Below, piece by piece: positions 1 through 11,753 of a DNA stretch of 64,000 bases. The DNA is taken from NCBI GenBank assembly GCA_034509755.1, contig CM067551.1, forward strand, positions 19,650,501 through 19,714,500. The letters run 5' to 3'. Both the position numbers and the translations under genes were made by a program. The DNA comes from Anisodus tanguticus. Its lineage: Eukaryota > Streptophyta > Magnoliopsida > Solanales > Solanaceae. Position 1 is the stretch's first letter; each line of letters opens with the position of its first letter. Below the pieces are notes generated by a model. That model was not told the origin of the DNA and ran no database searches. It saw nothing but the letters and a program-made list of their open reading frames with translations.

Positions 1-101
1 CTTGAAAATGAAGAATCTTTTACACGTCGTTGTCCTTCTAAAAAAGAAAAAAATTGATAGTTAGTGCGACTCACTTTGGAAAAAGAATCATTTGTTAAGA
101 G
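1..101. other. Unannotated left edge
   Basis: AT-rich sequence with no coding signal. Its last five bases, AAGAG at 97-101, form the left target-site duplication of the solo LTR that follows. The stretch from about 82 is part of a roughly 45-bp motif that recurs at 1336-1380. Confidence 0.6.
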
Positions 102-1193
102 TGTTGGAAATTTGTCTTTGGTGGAAAGTGCGTCCACCCGTATTTAATGACTTAAACACTAGCGTTCCGTATGTTGGAGGCTTTGTCTATTCACACGTGC
201 ATAATCTACTAAGTGAGTAGCTGACCGGAGGGCCAAGAATCGTCAAATTTCATTGAGAAATAAAAGAGATATTGGTCCACGAAGTAAGGTGTTTGAGGCA
301 TGAAAATATGGTGTGGGACAAATCTACCACATCGGTGGAAAAATGAAGAATTGTTCTCTTTATAAGTCTCAAAATTGGCGGGCACGGGGCACGGGTCATG
401 GGTCATGGGTCACGGGTCAAGGGTCACGGGTCACGGGGCCACGGGCCACGGGCCACGCGCTATTATCTCTTTGGACCCCAAATTGCTTAATATTTACAGT
501 TTGGTCCCTGGAGTTTCTGGAAAGCTGAAATTGGGAACGACGAAAGGCAGAAAGTTTCGGCCTGCCGTTGGAGTTGATTTTTGGAGCGTTAAAACTCCAT
601 TAATCTGCATCTTAACTCCTCCCTAACAACTCTTTTATGTTGCACATTAAATCAGTCATTACTTGACTGATTAACTCCCTCACTAATGGTCATAAACTGC
701 CATTACTTGGTAGTTGAGGAGTCCCTCCCCTTATGCTATATATTGGAGCCTTTTGGCACAATTGCAGAGACTACAATATAATACACAGAGAAAAACAGAA
801 GATAGCACAACTGAAATTCTGTCCAGAAACGTGTGGACAAACAGAAAACTCTTCCTTCCTTTTCCATTCTTCAGCAAGTCGTTTCGTGTTTGTTTTCTTC
901 GTCAGAATCAACCTATTTGCTTTGTAGTGTTGATTAGTTGTTGTTTTATCTTGGGAGACTATTGCCCGTTAACGTAAAAGCATATATACGGGGCAATCTT
1001 GTCTTAAAGACAGAGACTCATCTCTCGACTCAGCCCACAGTTGTAACAATCTAGATTTAGTGTTTCTTGATTTCATGTTATCAAGATTCAAGACTCAACA
1101 AGCTTGCGACAGTTCTGAATATTAGCTTGTTTGTTTATCCTTTCGAACACTTGTAATATTTATTTACTACCGTATTGCTTTACATATCCAACA
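102..1193 (+). mobile_element. Solo LTR of copia family D
   Basis: A 1092-bp LTR that begins TGTTGG and ends CCAACA. It is flanked by a perfect 5-bp target duplication, AAGAG at 97-101 and 1194-1198. It is the same LTR as 51130-52229 and 59913-60640, which lie in the opposite orientation there. No internal region is attached, so this is a solo LTR, normally produced by recombination between the two LTRs of a full element. A TATA-like stretch lies near 736-744. A GGGTCA/CGGGTC-type short tandem array occupies about 381-455 and differs in length and sequence between the copies. Short ORFs in it are not considered genes. Confidence 0.92.
381..455 (+). repeat. GGGTCAC-type microsatellite-like array in the LTR
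   Basis: A run of degenerate 7-9-bp units such as GGGTCATG, GGGTCACG and GGGCCACG. The matching part of the family D LTRs at about 51790-51870 and 60281-60430 has a different number and composition of units, so this segment of the LTR evolves by slippage. Confidence 0.75.
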
Positions 1194-1198
1194 AAGAG

Positions 1199-1384
1199 TA
1201 CCTTTAGTTTACCTTCATTAAGAACTACTAACTGAAACAGAATTGCATAGGTTAAGGGGAAAAAATTACTGTTGAGAATTGAAACACTTCGATGATTAAA
1301 TAAATAAAGTTTCAAATGGCATAAATAGAGAAAATAAAGAATCATTTGTTAGAGTACCTGTGTTTAGCTTCATTAATAACTAAT
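1199..1384. other. AT-rich spacer between solo LTR and copia A
   Basis: No coding signal. The segment 1336-1380 repeats the sequence that originally surrounded the solo-LTR insertion site (82-101 joined to 1199 onward), a pre-existing direct repeat of about 45 bp. Confidence 0.5.
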
Positions 1385-1648
1385 CGAAAGAAATAATCTC
1401 TTCATTATTTTCTTTAATGAAAGAGTATATATACAATTTACAATTTTCATAATAGGAAAATCCTATTCTTATTCTACTCCCAAAATATTATTCTACTTGT
1501 ACAATAATTATACAATTATGGTAAGTATACAATTCTAATTTAATACAAATCCTACCTAATATACTACACTAAATCGTGCCACACACACACCCGTGATATA
1601 CATGAATTATGAAAGTATATATCACGGGTATATACTCATTAATTATCA
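1385..1648 (-). repeat. 3-prime LTR of copia A
   Basis: A 264-bp LTR. On the minus strand it starts TGATAATT at 1648 and ends TTTCTTTCG at 1385, where the family normally ends TTTCA. A GC-rich polypurine tract (GCGGGGGTG on the minus strand, about 1649-1660) lies directly upstream. Near the LTR start there is an inverted repeat built on CCCGTGATATAC (1590-1601) and its complement ending near 1628. Confidence 0.85.
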
Positions 1649-1659
1649 CACCCCCGCAG

Positions 1660-4570
1660 TCATAGCGGGCGGTCTTCGTACGCTGAGACTGTCCCTAAAA
1701 TCTTCAAAAAGGACCGAGGGAAGACCTTTGGTAAAGATGTCTGCAATTTAATACCTGGAAGGGACATGGCAGACGCGTACTTGTCCACGAGCTACCTTTT
1801 CACGAACAAAGTGGATATCCATCTTTATATATTTAGTGCGGTGGTGTTGAACCGGATTACCAGAAAGGTAGATGGCACTAACATTATTACAATAAACCAA
1901 TGTAGCTTTCTGAATAGGACAATGAAGCTCTAAAAGAAGATTACGTAACCAACGGGATTCAGAGACCACATTGGCTACCCCTCTATACTCAGCCTCTGCA
2001 CTAGAGAGTGATAAAGTCGACTGACGCTTTGCAGACCATGAGACCAAGCTATTCCCAAGAAATATACAATAGCCAGACGTAGAATGTATGGTGTCTGGAC
2101 AGCCACCACAATCAACATCGGTATACGAGACAAGTGTAGATGTAGGATATAAATGTAAGTCATAGTCAAGTGTCCCCTGGATGTATCGAATAATGCGTTT
2201 GAGTGCATTCATGTGCTCAATCCTGAGATCATACATAAACAAACACACCCATTGTACGGCATACGTAATATCTGGTCTCGTGAACGTAAGATACTGAAAA
2301 ACCCCTATAAGACTGCTATAGCGGGTCAGATCCTCGTAAGGTGAGCCTGCCGCAGCCCCGAGCTTAGGTTTAGTATCAACTGGAGTGGAAGTGGACTTAC
2401 ATGAGGACATACTAATTCGCTCAATGATCTTAGCGGCATACTTCCGTTGTGATAAGAATAGCCCACCTGCATGACGAGTGATAGCAATCCCCAGAAAGTA
2501 ACTCAAAGGCCCTAAGTCTTTCATAGCAAACTCAGAAGTGAGCATTGTCATGATAGACTGGCACAGAGCATCAGTAGAGGCAGTCAAGATAATATCATCC
2601 ATATATAATAGTATATAAGCCATGGAAGTACCACGACGTTATATGAACAATGAATTATCAGATCCGTTGTGAGAAAATCCAATAGTCGAAACATAGTCTG
2701 CAAACCTCTTATACCAAGCCCGTAGGGACTGCTTAAGTCCATACAAGAATTTCTTCAATAAACAAACATGATGAGGATATTTGGGATCCCTAAACCCCAA
2801 AGGCTGATGCATATAGACTGTCTCCTTAAGATCACCATGTAAGAAAGCATTCTTCACATCTAACTGATGAATGAGCCATGCTTTCGAAAGAGCTAAGCTG
2901 AGCACAATGCGAATGGTAGCCGATTTGACCACCGGACTAAATGACTTACCACAATCCACACCAACCTGTTGATTCTTACCATCACCTACAAGACGAGGCT
3001 TATGCCTTGCAAAAGAACTATCAGAATTGTCCTTATGAGCAAAAGTCCACATAGATAAAATAATATTAACAACAGATGGACGGGGCACCAACTCCCACGT
3101 CTTATTATCAATAAGAGCATTATATTCGTCGGTCATAGCAATTTTCCAATTCGGGTCATTTAAAGCAGACACATGATTATGGGGTAGGGGTGATTTAAGA
3201 ACATTAGAATTTAAATTAAAATGTCTTTTTGGTTTAAAAATACCCCGTTGACTATGAGTGATTGGTCTTTGACTCGAAGAAAAATTGGGCGGATTTTGGG
3301 AAATATTGGGACACGTGACGGACTGGCCAGCAGGCAGTGGGCTTGCTGGCCCAACACGGTAACTGGCAGAACCTGAGACTAGACTAGTTTTAGTAGTGGG
3401 CTGGGTAACTGGCCCAATTATCGAAACTGGCCCAATCACTGGACTGGGAACAGTGGCCTATGACAGTACTGTAGACCCAGTGGGAAGTGGGCCCACTGGT
3501 GGATTTTGGGTGTGGGACATGTCCGATAAATGGTGGATAATATACGGGGAAACATCGTTATCTAAAAAACTATACGGACGAGGCACGAGACTACTCACTT
3601 TAGCAAACTGAAATTGGGATTCATAAAAAATAACATGACGACTAACGATGATATTTTTAGACGATAAATCAAAGCATTTGTAACCACGATGATTAGATGG
3701 ATAACCCAAAAACACACACGGAGTAGACCGAGCCTGAAGTTTTTTAATTGTGGTGGACGGAAAGAGTGGATAACACAAGCACCCAAAGACCCTAAGATGG
3801 GAATATGAAAGAGTCTTATTATATAAGATATGAAGAGGGGAGGAATACGTCAAACCTTTGATAGGAAGTATGTTAAGGAGATATGTAGTCATTTATAGAG
3901 CATGATGCCAAAAAGAAAGGGGTACGGAAGCATGAATCAATAAAGTTCGGACAATGTTATTAATGGTACGAATTTTGCGTTCGGCTTTTCCATTTTGTGA
4001 AGACGTATGAGGACAAGAAAAATGAAAATTGATCCCATTATTAGAACAAAACTCCCGAAACACCCCATTATCATATTCTTTGACATTATCACATTGAGTA
4101 TTTTTTATTTCCCGTTCGAATTGAGGTCTAACGAATGCTCTAAATTTTAAGAAAGTGGAAAAACGTGAGATTTTTTCGCTATCGGAAAAGTCCATAAAAA
4201 TTAGAATAATCATCTAGAAATAGAACATAATAACGATGACCCAAAGAACTAAGAACAAGAGATGTCCATAAATCACCATGAATAATATCAAATGACATTA
4301 AAGTATGAGAATTTGAGTCTACAAACGGCAATCTAACAATTTTTCCTAAAGAACAAGATTGACAACTTGGAGTACTACGCGTACCCTTACAAGAAATAAA
4401 ATTATTTTTATCTAAGGAAGACAAAATAGACGACCCCGGATGAACTAGACGAGCATGCCACAAGGAAGGAACAAGGGCTGCAAAAGTTAATGATAAGACT
4501 TGACTCGAGAGAGCGGACGTTGACGTGATAGAATAAATATCTCCCCTACTATCACACCTCATGAGAGGAA
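1660..4570 (-). pseudogene. Copia A pol, 3-prime part: pre-integrase, integrase, RT, RNase H
   Basis: This part encodes the polyprotein that integrates and copies the element. In minus-strand order: a pre-integrase domain with HARL...HPG and the CQSC cysteines (about 4260-4560); the integrase core, with the first Asp region LFLDDYS, the second in CDNVKEY (the usual Gly is Val) and the Glu in GKAERK (about 3640-4260); RT with DVKNAFLHGDL and the catalytic motif YMDD at 2594-2605 (about 2330-3130); and RNase H with SSAEAEYRG (about 1748-2250). It is broken by TAA at 3893-3895 where relatives have Gln, by stops around 3440 and 2639, and by TAA at 1748 just before IADIFTKGLP. It joins 13725-14150 across the nested element. 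It is inactive as it stands. Confidence 0.85.
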
Positions 4571-4575
4571 TCCCC
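4571..4575. repeat. Left target-site duplication TCCCC of the chromovirus
   Basis: TCCCC directly before the LTR start at 4576. The matching copy is at 13720-13724, directly after the other LTR. Confidence 0.9.
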
Positions 4576-6541
4576 TATTACACCTCGTAAGATTAAGACG
4601 ATAATTAAGAACGTAGTTAAGGAAATAGGATTCAAATACCGGAAATTAGTATACAAGAGGATGTGATTCCGGAAAGATGTTGGTCACAATGAGGGTGACG
4701 TTGGAAACTTATAAAAATTTTATAGTCCCGATATGGGTTAATAATGTATTATAAAATTATGACATTGAGGATAGAGGCTTATGAAACTCTCGGGAATTAA
4801 AAGAAGTGGGTTTGAGATTTATTAATTGAAGAACTTGGGGGCCAAAGTGTAATAAGAAAAATTCATATTTTTGTTTATAACCTACACTCACATCTTCATC
4901 TTCATTCTAACTTAACCAAAAACTCTCCTCTCTTCTCTCCTCCAAGCCCAACCGAGAAACCCCCCACCCATAACCAAATTTAAGGTTTTTATCTCCTCTT
5001 CTTAGACTACATTTTTCACCAAAAATAGTGGCAAAAACAACCACTGCTTGCCGAGAATTTGCCCAGAAATTTTGAGATTTTTGGGATGAAATTTTGGAAG
5101 AAAAACGTGTAGGGATGATGGCTTAACATTGTAGAACACTTGCATGTCAATTAGAGTTGAAGAAGTGAACAAAAAGGAGAAAGAAATACGAAAACAATGG
5201 GGATTTTTGAACCCGGGCAGTGAGCAAACTGTGCGGACTGTTTTGGACTAAATATGAGGTTGAAGTTCTAAAACGAGATGTACTTTAATATTGAGTTGAT
5301 TAGTTCGTCTAAGAGGTATGTGAACTATTCCTTCTTTCTTTGGCATGATTTTTATTTAATGAAAGTACGGCGGACGTACATGATTCTTATACAGTTTAAT
5401 TCCTAAAGATGTTAGTTATGAGAAGTGCCTATGATTTTTCAGTAAAGAGTTTATTATGACATTATTATAATGTTTTTATTAAGAGTCAAATGAAAATTTT
5501 GATTGCATATGGTTACTCATGAAATCTACTCGTGCTAAGTGTTATTACTTCACTTCACCGAGTCCCGGGCTGGGTTATGTTCGTGCACAGCCTTGCATTT
5601 TTCACCGAGTCCCTCAATAGAGGGCCGGGTTACGTAGGATGGATCCATAGATGAGATATGACTTCACCGAGTCCCAGTATGGGCCGAGTTATGATATGAC
5701 TTCACCGAGTCCCAGTATGGGCCGGGTTATGATATGATTCCACCGAGTCCCGCATTAGTGGGCCGGTTACATTACAGGTATATATATGTATATGGACAGG
5801 AATTCATGTTTTCTTGACTTGACTCTCATTTTTATAAGGCACAACTGACTTTTATTATTTATGGCACAGTTGGATTTGGATCCTGATTTTTATACTGATC
5901 TCTTGTTATCCATTGGCCACTTATGATCTCATTTTCAGTATTTCATGTTTACATACTCAGTACATTATTTCATACTGACCCCCCTTTCCTCGGGGGGCTG
6001 CGTTCATGCCCGCAGGTACAGGTGCTCAGTTTGGTGATCCTCCGGTTTAGGTTCTTGCGCAGCTGTTTGGAAAGCGCCTTTGATCCAGAGCTTTACCATT
6101 TTGGTACAGAACCCTATTATTTTGATTTATGTATATTTAGGGGCACGACGGGGCCCTGTCCCGTCATATGTCGTTGTCCTTCTTATAGAAGTCTGTAGAC
6201 AGTTGTGGGTTGTAATTATATAAGGGTTATAACTCTGTTTTGGTCAATCATGCTATTGTACTCTGTGTTGGGGTGTCCCCGTGTATATATGACATTATCT
6301 AGTGGCAGCCTTGTCGGCTTGCCTGTTGTATTGTGTTGGCTAGTTGTGACTCCTCAGGAGGCAGGTACATTCGGGGGTAAAGGGAGCCTTGTCGGCTTGC
6401 CTACCCTGGCATATGTTGTTATTGCAGCGTTATGCTACCGGATTTCAGAATTATTAAGTGTTAGTTGGATTATGTGTGACAGGTTAGTATAATGACGTTA
6501 TTAGGGCGGTTAGTCGTGGCCCGTCGGGTCGGGTCGTGACA
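4576..6541 (+). repeat. 5-prime LTR of the chromovirus
   Basis: A 1966-bp LTR that starts TATTACACC rather than the usual TG, and ends GTCGTGACA. It contains five units of a CACCGAGTCCC...GGGCCGGGTTA repeat at about 5551-5775. It holds no coding sequence. Confidence 0.93.
5551..5775 (+). repeat. Five-unit CACCGAGTCCC array inside the LTR
   Basis: Each unit is CACCGAGTCCC, then a short variable spacer, then GGGCCGGGTTA or a close variant. The two middle units are almost identical. The partner array is at about 12734-12955 in the other LTR. Confidence 0.8.
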
Positions 6542-6545
6542 AAAG

Positions 6546-6557
6546 TGGTATCAGAGC
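6546..6557 (+). promoter_or_regulatory. Primer-binding site, initiator tRNA-Met
   Basis: TGGTATCAGAGC starts four bases after the LTR end. It is complementary to the 3-prime end of plant initiator tRNA-Met, the usual primer for minus-strand synthesis in this group. Confidence 0.9.
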
Positions 6558-6747
6558 AGTTAGTCCTCGGAATGTCTACAGACCGTGTCTAGTAGAGTCT
6601 TGCGTATGGGTATGTTGTGCACCATACTTATACGCAGGAGGCTGCAGGGCATTTAGGATTGGTTTCTATTCTTTCATCTCTTAGATCGTGCAATAGAGCT
6701 ATGTTATTAGGATAATCCCTTTCTGACGACTTACTATGTTTACAGTT

Positions 6748-8150
6748 ATGCCTCCGAAGAATGCGATAGCAGCCCAGAAGGGCAAGCCTACAGCGGGAGA
6801 TACTAGTCGGATTCAGAGAGTTACCAGGTCCCATACTCAGTCTATGCCGGAGACTGTGCCCCAGTCGACGAGCTCTGCTTCGTCGCCACTACCAGAGGCT
6901 CCAGTTCAGGGGGCAACATCACTAGTTTCCGAGGCCCCAGCACCTGAGCCTCCAGCTCCTCAGTCGGGGGCAGAGGACAGAGCCATGAGAGATGCGGTGC
7001 AGCTGCTGACTAAGTTAGTGGCAGGGCAGACTTATAGACATGGACCAGGAGTTGGCCCCAGAGCAGATAGTTTGAGGGTCCGTGATTTCTTGAGCTGTAG
7101 TCCACCATAGTTTTTCGGGTCAAGGCCCGATGATGACCCGCAGGAGTTTATCCGAAAGATGCAGCGTACCTTGAGGGTAATCAGGGCTTCGGATACTGAG
7201 TCTGTGGAGTTGGCTTCGTATAGGATGCGAGATATAGCTACAAATTGGTATGAGTCTTGGGAGTTGTCCAGGGGAGAGGATGTTCCTCCAGCTACATGGG
7301 AGGAGTTTACGAGGGCCTTCCTTGGTCACTTCTTGCCTCCAGAGATGAGGAGAACTAGAGTGGACAGATTCTTACAGTAGGCAGAGTGGCAGGACCATTC
7401 GTGTGTATAGCCTGTAGTTTGATTCATTGGCCAGATACGTACCCACTATTGTAGCAGATATGGCAGACATGGTGCATCGCTTTGTGATGGGGCTGGACCA
7501 TTATGTGATCGATGGTTGTATGGCGGTGGCTCTTCAGTCGGGTATGGATATTGCTCGTATCCAGGCATACGCACAGGGGGTTGAGGACCGACATAGAGGG
7601 CGATAGCCAGACAGAGGTCATGACAGGGACCAGCATAAGAGGGCTAGGTCGGCGGCTTATTCCGGTGAGTCTCGAGGCGGACGGTTCCCAACGAGCGGTC
7701 GATATTCATCTTAGCCAGCACAGAGTGCTCATCTACAGTCTACGGGCAGGAGGTTCGACCACCCCGGGTATTCAGGAGCCGGACAGAGCTCCAGGGCTTC
7801 GGGTTCTCAGAGGAACAGGGGCTCTAGTCATTTGAGGCTCTCTTATCCTCGGTGCTCTCAGTATGGTAAGCTTCATATTGGGGAATGTCGTTCGACCATA
7901 GGTGTTTGCTTCTCTTGCAGCCATCGGGGCTATATGATGAGAGAGTGTCCCAACATGGGTGGTTCAGGTGGGATGGCTCGACCTACGGGGTCGGGTGCTG
8001 GTTCGTCGTCATCTATAGCTATGCGCCCTACCGGGTGGGGTATTCAGACGCCAGCAGGCCGTGGTAGAGGTAGTGGCAGAGTTTCTAGTTCCGGCGGTCC
8101 TTCAAACCGCATATATGCTTTGTCCAGTAGACGTGATCAGGAGGCGTCAC
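6748..8150 (+). pseudogene. Chromovirus gag (broken)
   Basis: The start at 6748 (MPPKNAIAAQKG) follows the PBS by about 190 bp. A Pro/Ser/Ala-rich N-terminus is followed by the capsid-like retrotransposon gag domain (about 7110-7380, with DPQEFI and WEEFTRAFLGHF). A nucleocapsid zinc knuckle lies near 7905-7950, where the pattern CFSC....Y....C has Tyr in place of the conserved His. TAG stops at 7108-7110 and 7378-7380 and at least one frameshift between 7380 and 7832 interrupt it. Gag would form the particle that packages the element RNA. It cannot be made full length from this copy. Confidence 0.8.
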
Positions 8151-11100
8151 CAGATGTTGTTACAAGTATACTATCAGTCTTTTTCTGTGATGTATATGCT
8201 TTGATAGATCCGGTTCCACCTTGTCCTACATATCCCCTCTTGTTGCTAATAGAATAGGGATAGAACCTGAGCCGATAGAACCATTTGAGGTAGCTACACC
8301 GGTAGGAGATTCGGTTATAGCTGAGCGTGTGTATAAAAATTATTCGGTGGTGATATATAACCGTCATACCTTAGCAGATTTGATAGAGTTGGATATGACC
8401 GACTTTGATGTCATTATGGGTATGGATTGGTTGGCTTCTTGTTTTTCCAATGTTGATTGTAGGGAGAAGTTGGTTCGATTTCACTTTCCAGATGAGCCAG
8501 TTATAGAATGGAAAGGGAATGCAACATCGCCGAGGGGTAAGTTTATTTCATACCTCAAGGCAAGGAAGATGGTCAGAAAAGGTTGTATCTATCATTTGGT
8601 TCGGGTGCATGATACCGAAACGGAGGTACCGGCTCTTCAGTCAGTTCCGGTAGTTAGTGAGTTTCCGGATGTATTCCCAAATGATCTTCCAGGTCTCCCT
8701 CCAGAGTGGGAGATAGATTTCAATGTAGATGTATTGCCAGGTACCCAACCTATATCCATTCCTCCTTATAGAATGGCACCTGCAGAGCTGAAGGAGTTGA
8801 AGGAGCAGCTGAGAGACTTGATGGAGAAAGGCTTTATTAGGCCGAGTACATCTCCATGGGGAGCACCAGTGTTATTTGCGAGAATGAAAGATGGATCGCT
8901 GCGGATGTGTATTGATTATAGGCAGCTGAACAAGGTAACCATCAAGAACAAGTACCCCCTTCCCAGGATTGATGATTTATTTGACCAGTTGTATGGTGCT
9001 AAGTGCTTCTCGAAGATAGACTTGCGGTCAGGTTATCATCAGGTGCGGGTAAGGGAGGCAGATATTCCAAAGACAGCATTCAGAACCCGATATGGACATT
9101 ATGAGTTTAGGGTGATGTCTTTTGGACTGACCAATGCTCCAGCAGTGTTTATGGATTTGATGAACCGGGTACTCAGGCCGTTCTTAGACATGTTCGTCAT
9201 TGTATTCATTGATGATATCCTGGTTTATTCCCGTTCAGAGCAGGAGTATGCAGACCATTTGAGGATGGTACTTAGGGTCCTCCAGCACTAGCAGTTGTAT
9301 GCCAAGTTTCCCAAGTGTGAGTTCTGGTTGACTTCGGTGACATTCTTGGGGCATATTATCGGGGCTGATGGTATTTGGGTGGATACACAAATGATTGAGG
9401 CGGTGAAGACTTGGACCAGACCTACGACACCTACTGAGGTACGCAGTTTTCTGGGGCTAGCAGGGTATTACAGAAGGTTTGTGGAGAAGTTTGCCTCGAT
9501 CTCAGCGCCTTTGACTAGGCTAACCCAGAAGGCAGCTAAGTTTTAGTGGACGGATACTTGTGAGCACAGTTTCCAGTTGTTGAAGGATAAGTTGACTACG
9601 GCTCCAGTTCTGACTCTTCCCGAGGGACCGGATGGTTATGTCATCTATTGTGATGCTTCAGGTATTGGGCTAGGTTGTGTATTGATGCAGCATGGCAAAG
9701 TTATAGCTTATGCCTCCCAATAGCTCAGAAAGCATGAAAAGAATTATCCCACTCATGATTTGGAGCTAGCAGCGGTGATTCATACCCTGAAGATTTGGAG
9801 ACATTATTTGTATGGGATTCATGTTGATATTTATACGGATCACAAGAGTCTCCAATATATCTTTAAGCAGAAGGAGTTGAACCTACGGCATAGGGGGTGG
9901 TTAGAGTTGCTAAAGGACTATGATGTTGATATCTTGTACCACCCGGGGAAAGCCAATGTTGTGGCAGATGCTCTTAGCCGTAGATCCATGGGTAGCTTGA
10001 CGGATGTGCAGTCAGACATAAGGGAGATGGTTCGTGAGATACACAAGCTAGCTAGTCTTGGAATCGGTTGGCAGATTCGGGAGATAACGGGGTTCTTATT
10101 CGGGATGTTGTTGAGTCCTCTATCGTGGAAGAGGTAAAGAAACGTCAGTATGAGGATCCTGTTCTGGCCCGGTATAGAGATGCAGCTCTCCGAAAGGGAA
10201 AGACTTTATTTGAGGTTACACTTGATGATGTGCTGAGGTATGAGGGCAGATTATGTGTTCCTGATGTTGCAGGGCTACGACAGCAGGTTATGGGAGAGGC
10301 ACACAATGCCCGTTATTCCATTCATCCAGGGTCGATGAAGATGTACCATGACCTTAGATGCTTGTATTGGTGGGATGGCATGAAAAGAGACATAGCAGAA
10401 TTTGTTGCCCAGTGCCCGAATTGTCAGCATGTTAAGGTTGAACAGCAGAAGCCTGGTGGATCATTACAGGAGATTGAGATCCCGACTTGGAAGTGGGAAG
10501 TGATCAATGTGGACTTCATTACAGGCTTACCTCGCACTCAGCGGAAGTGTGATTCCATATGGGTTATCGTGGATAGGCTGACGAAATCAACCCATTTTCT
10601 TCCAGTGAGGACTACTTACTCAGCTGAGGACTATGCTAGGTTGTACATCAGGGAGATAGTGAGACTGCACGGGGTTTCCACATCTATTATATCAGACCGA
10701 TGAGCTCAGTTTACAGCTAACTTCTGGAGATCATTCCAGAAGGGATTGGGGACACAAGTGAGTCTCAGCACAACATTTCATCCTCAAACGGATAGGCAGG
10801 CAGAGCGTACTATCCAGACATTAGAGGATATGCTGAGAGCCTGTATTATTGACTTCAGAGGTAGTTGGGATGATCATTTACCACTCATTGAGTTTGCCTA
10901 TAACAACAGCTACCATTCTAGCATCCAGATGGCACCGTACGAGGCCTTATACGGGAGGAAGTGCAGGTCACCTATTGGTTGGTTTGATGTAGGTGAGACT
11001 AAGTTGATCGGCCCAGACATGGTTCAGCAAGCTATCGATAAGGTGAAGCTCATTCAGGAGAGATTATTAGCAGCACAAAGTCGACAGAAGTCATATGCTG

Positions 11101-11345
11101 ATAATCGACGTCGACACTTAGAGTTTCAGGTTGATGATTGGGTGTTCCTAATGGTGTCACCCATGAAGGGTGTGATGAGGTTTGGCAAGAAGGGGAAGCT
11201 TAGCCCAAGGTACATCGGGACTTACCAGGTCATTCGTAGGATAAGCAAGGTTGCCTATGAGTTGGATCTACCATCTGAATTGGAGGCGGTACATCCAGTC
11301 TTTCATGTAACTATGATGCGTAAATGTATTGGTGATCCTTCCAGA
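8150..11345 (+). pseudogene. Chromovirus pol: protease, RT, RNase H, integrase (broken)
   Basis: Protease is near 8195-8540 (the active site ALIDP is followed by a one-base loss at about 8211, then DVIMGMDWL). RT is about 8650-9540 with the catalytic FIDDILVYS near 9208-9234. RNase H is about 9600-9990 (TDHKSLQYIF). Integrase is about 10240-11130, with the zinc-binding HPG..C.NC segment near 10325-10425, the core Asp in VDFITGLP, the second Asp before a TGA at 10701-10703, and the Glu in QAERTIQTL. In-frame stops lie at 9289-9291, 9544-9546, 9721-9723 and 10701-10703, with a frameshift between about 10070 and 10137. All domains are recognisable but no uninterrupted polyprotein exists. Confidence 0.88.
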
Positions 11346-11560
11346 GTCTTCCAGTAGATGATGTCCAGGTGACAGAGGAGCTGTCTTATGAGGAAAGTCC
11401 CATAGCCATACTTGATCGCCAGGTCAGGAGATTACGGATGAAGGAAGTGGCTTCCATCAAGGTATTGTGGCGAAACAACAATAGGGAGGAAATGACTTGA
11501 GAGGCAGAAGATGAAATGAAGAAGAAATATCCTTACTTGTTCCCTATGACTCCAGGTAAT
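11345..11560 (+). pseudogene. C-terminal chromodomain-like tail of integrase
   Basis: In the frame beginning at 11357 the sequence reads DDVQVTEEL, then AILDRQVRRLR and IKVLWRN, the pattern of the chromodomain-like tail of Del/Tekay integrases, thought to steer insertion to heterochromatin. It is out of frame with the integrase core upstream. TGA at 11498-11500 replaces the conserved Trp. Confidence 0.72.
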
Positions 11561-11740
11561 GTAATTTAACTCCTTATTTGATTCTGGTAATTGGGAATTG
11601 TATATGAGTGATATATTGTTACCATGTGTGGCACCTGTTGGTTTGCTGAATATAGGTGGATAAACATAGTTATAAAGGAGACTCTGTCGAAATTTTTCTA
11701 GCATAAGACTTATTATGAACATTCGAGGACGAATGTTTCT

Positions 11741-11753
11741 AAGGGGGGAAGAA
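11741..11753 (+). promoter_or_regulatory. Polypurine tract of the chromovirus
   Basis: AAGGGGGGAAGAA lies directly upstream of the 3-prime LTR, the expected site for plus-strand priming. Confidence 0.85.

Noticed and set aside
381..455. Possible CRISPR-like array of short repeats
   Set aside because: Units are 7-9 bp, degenerate and contiguous, without unique spacers, and the context is a plant LTR.
5923..6492. ORFs of 91 and 95 codons, repeated at 13034-13670
   Set aside because: They lie in the two chromovirus LTRs and recur only because the LTRs are copies.
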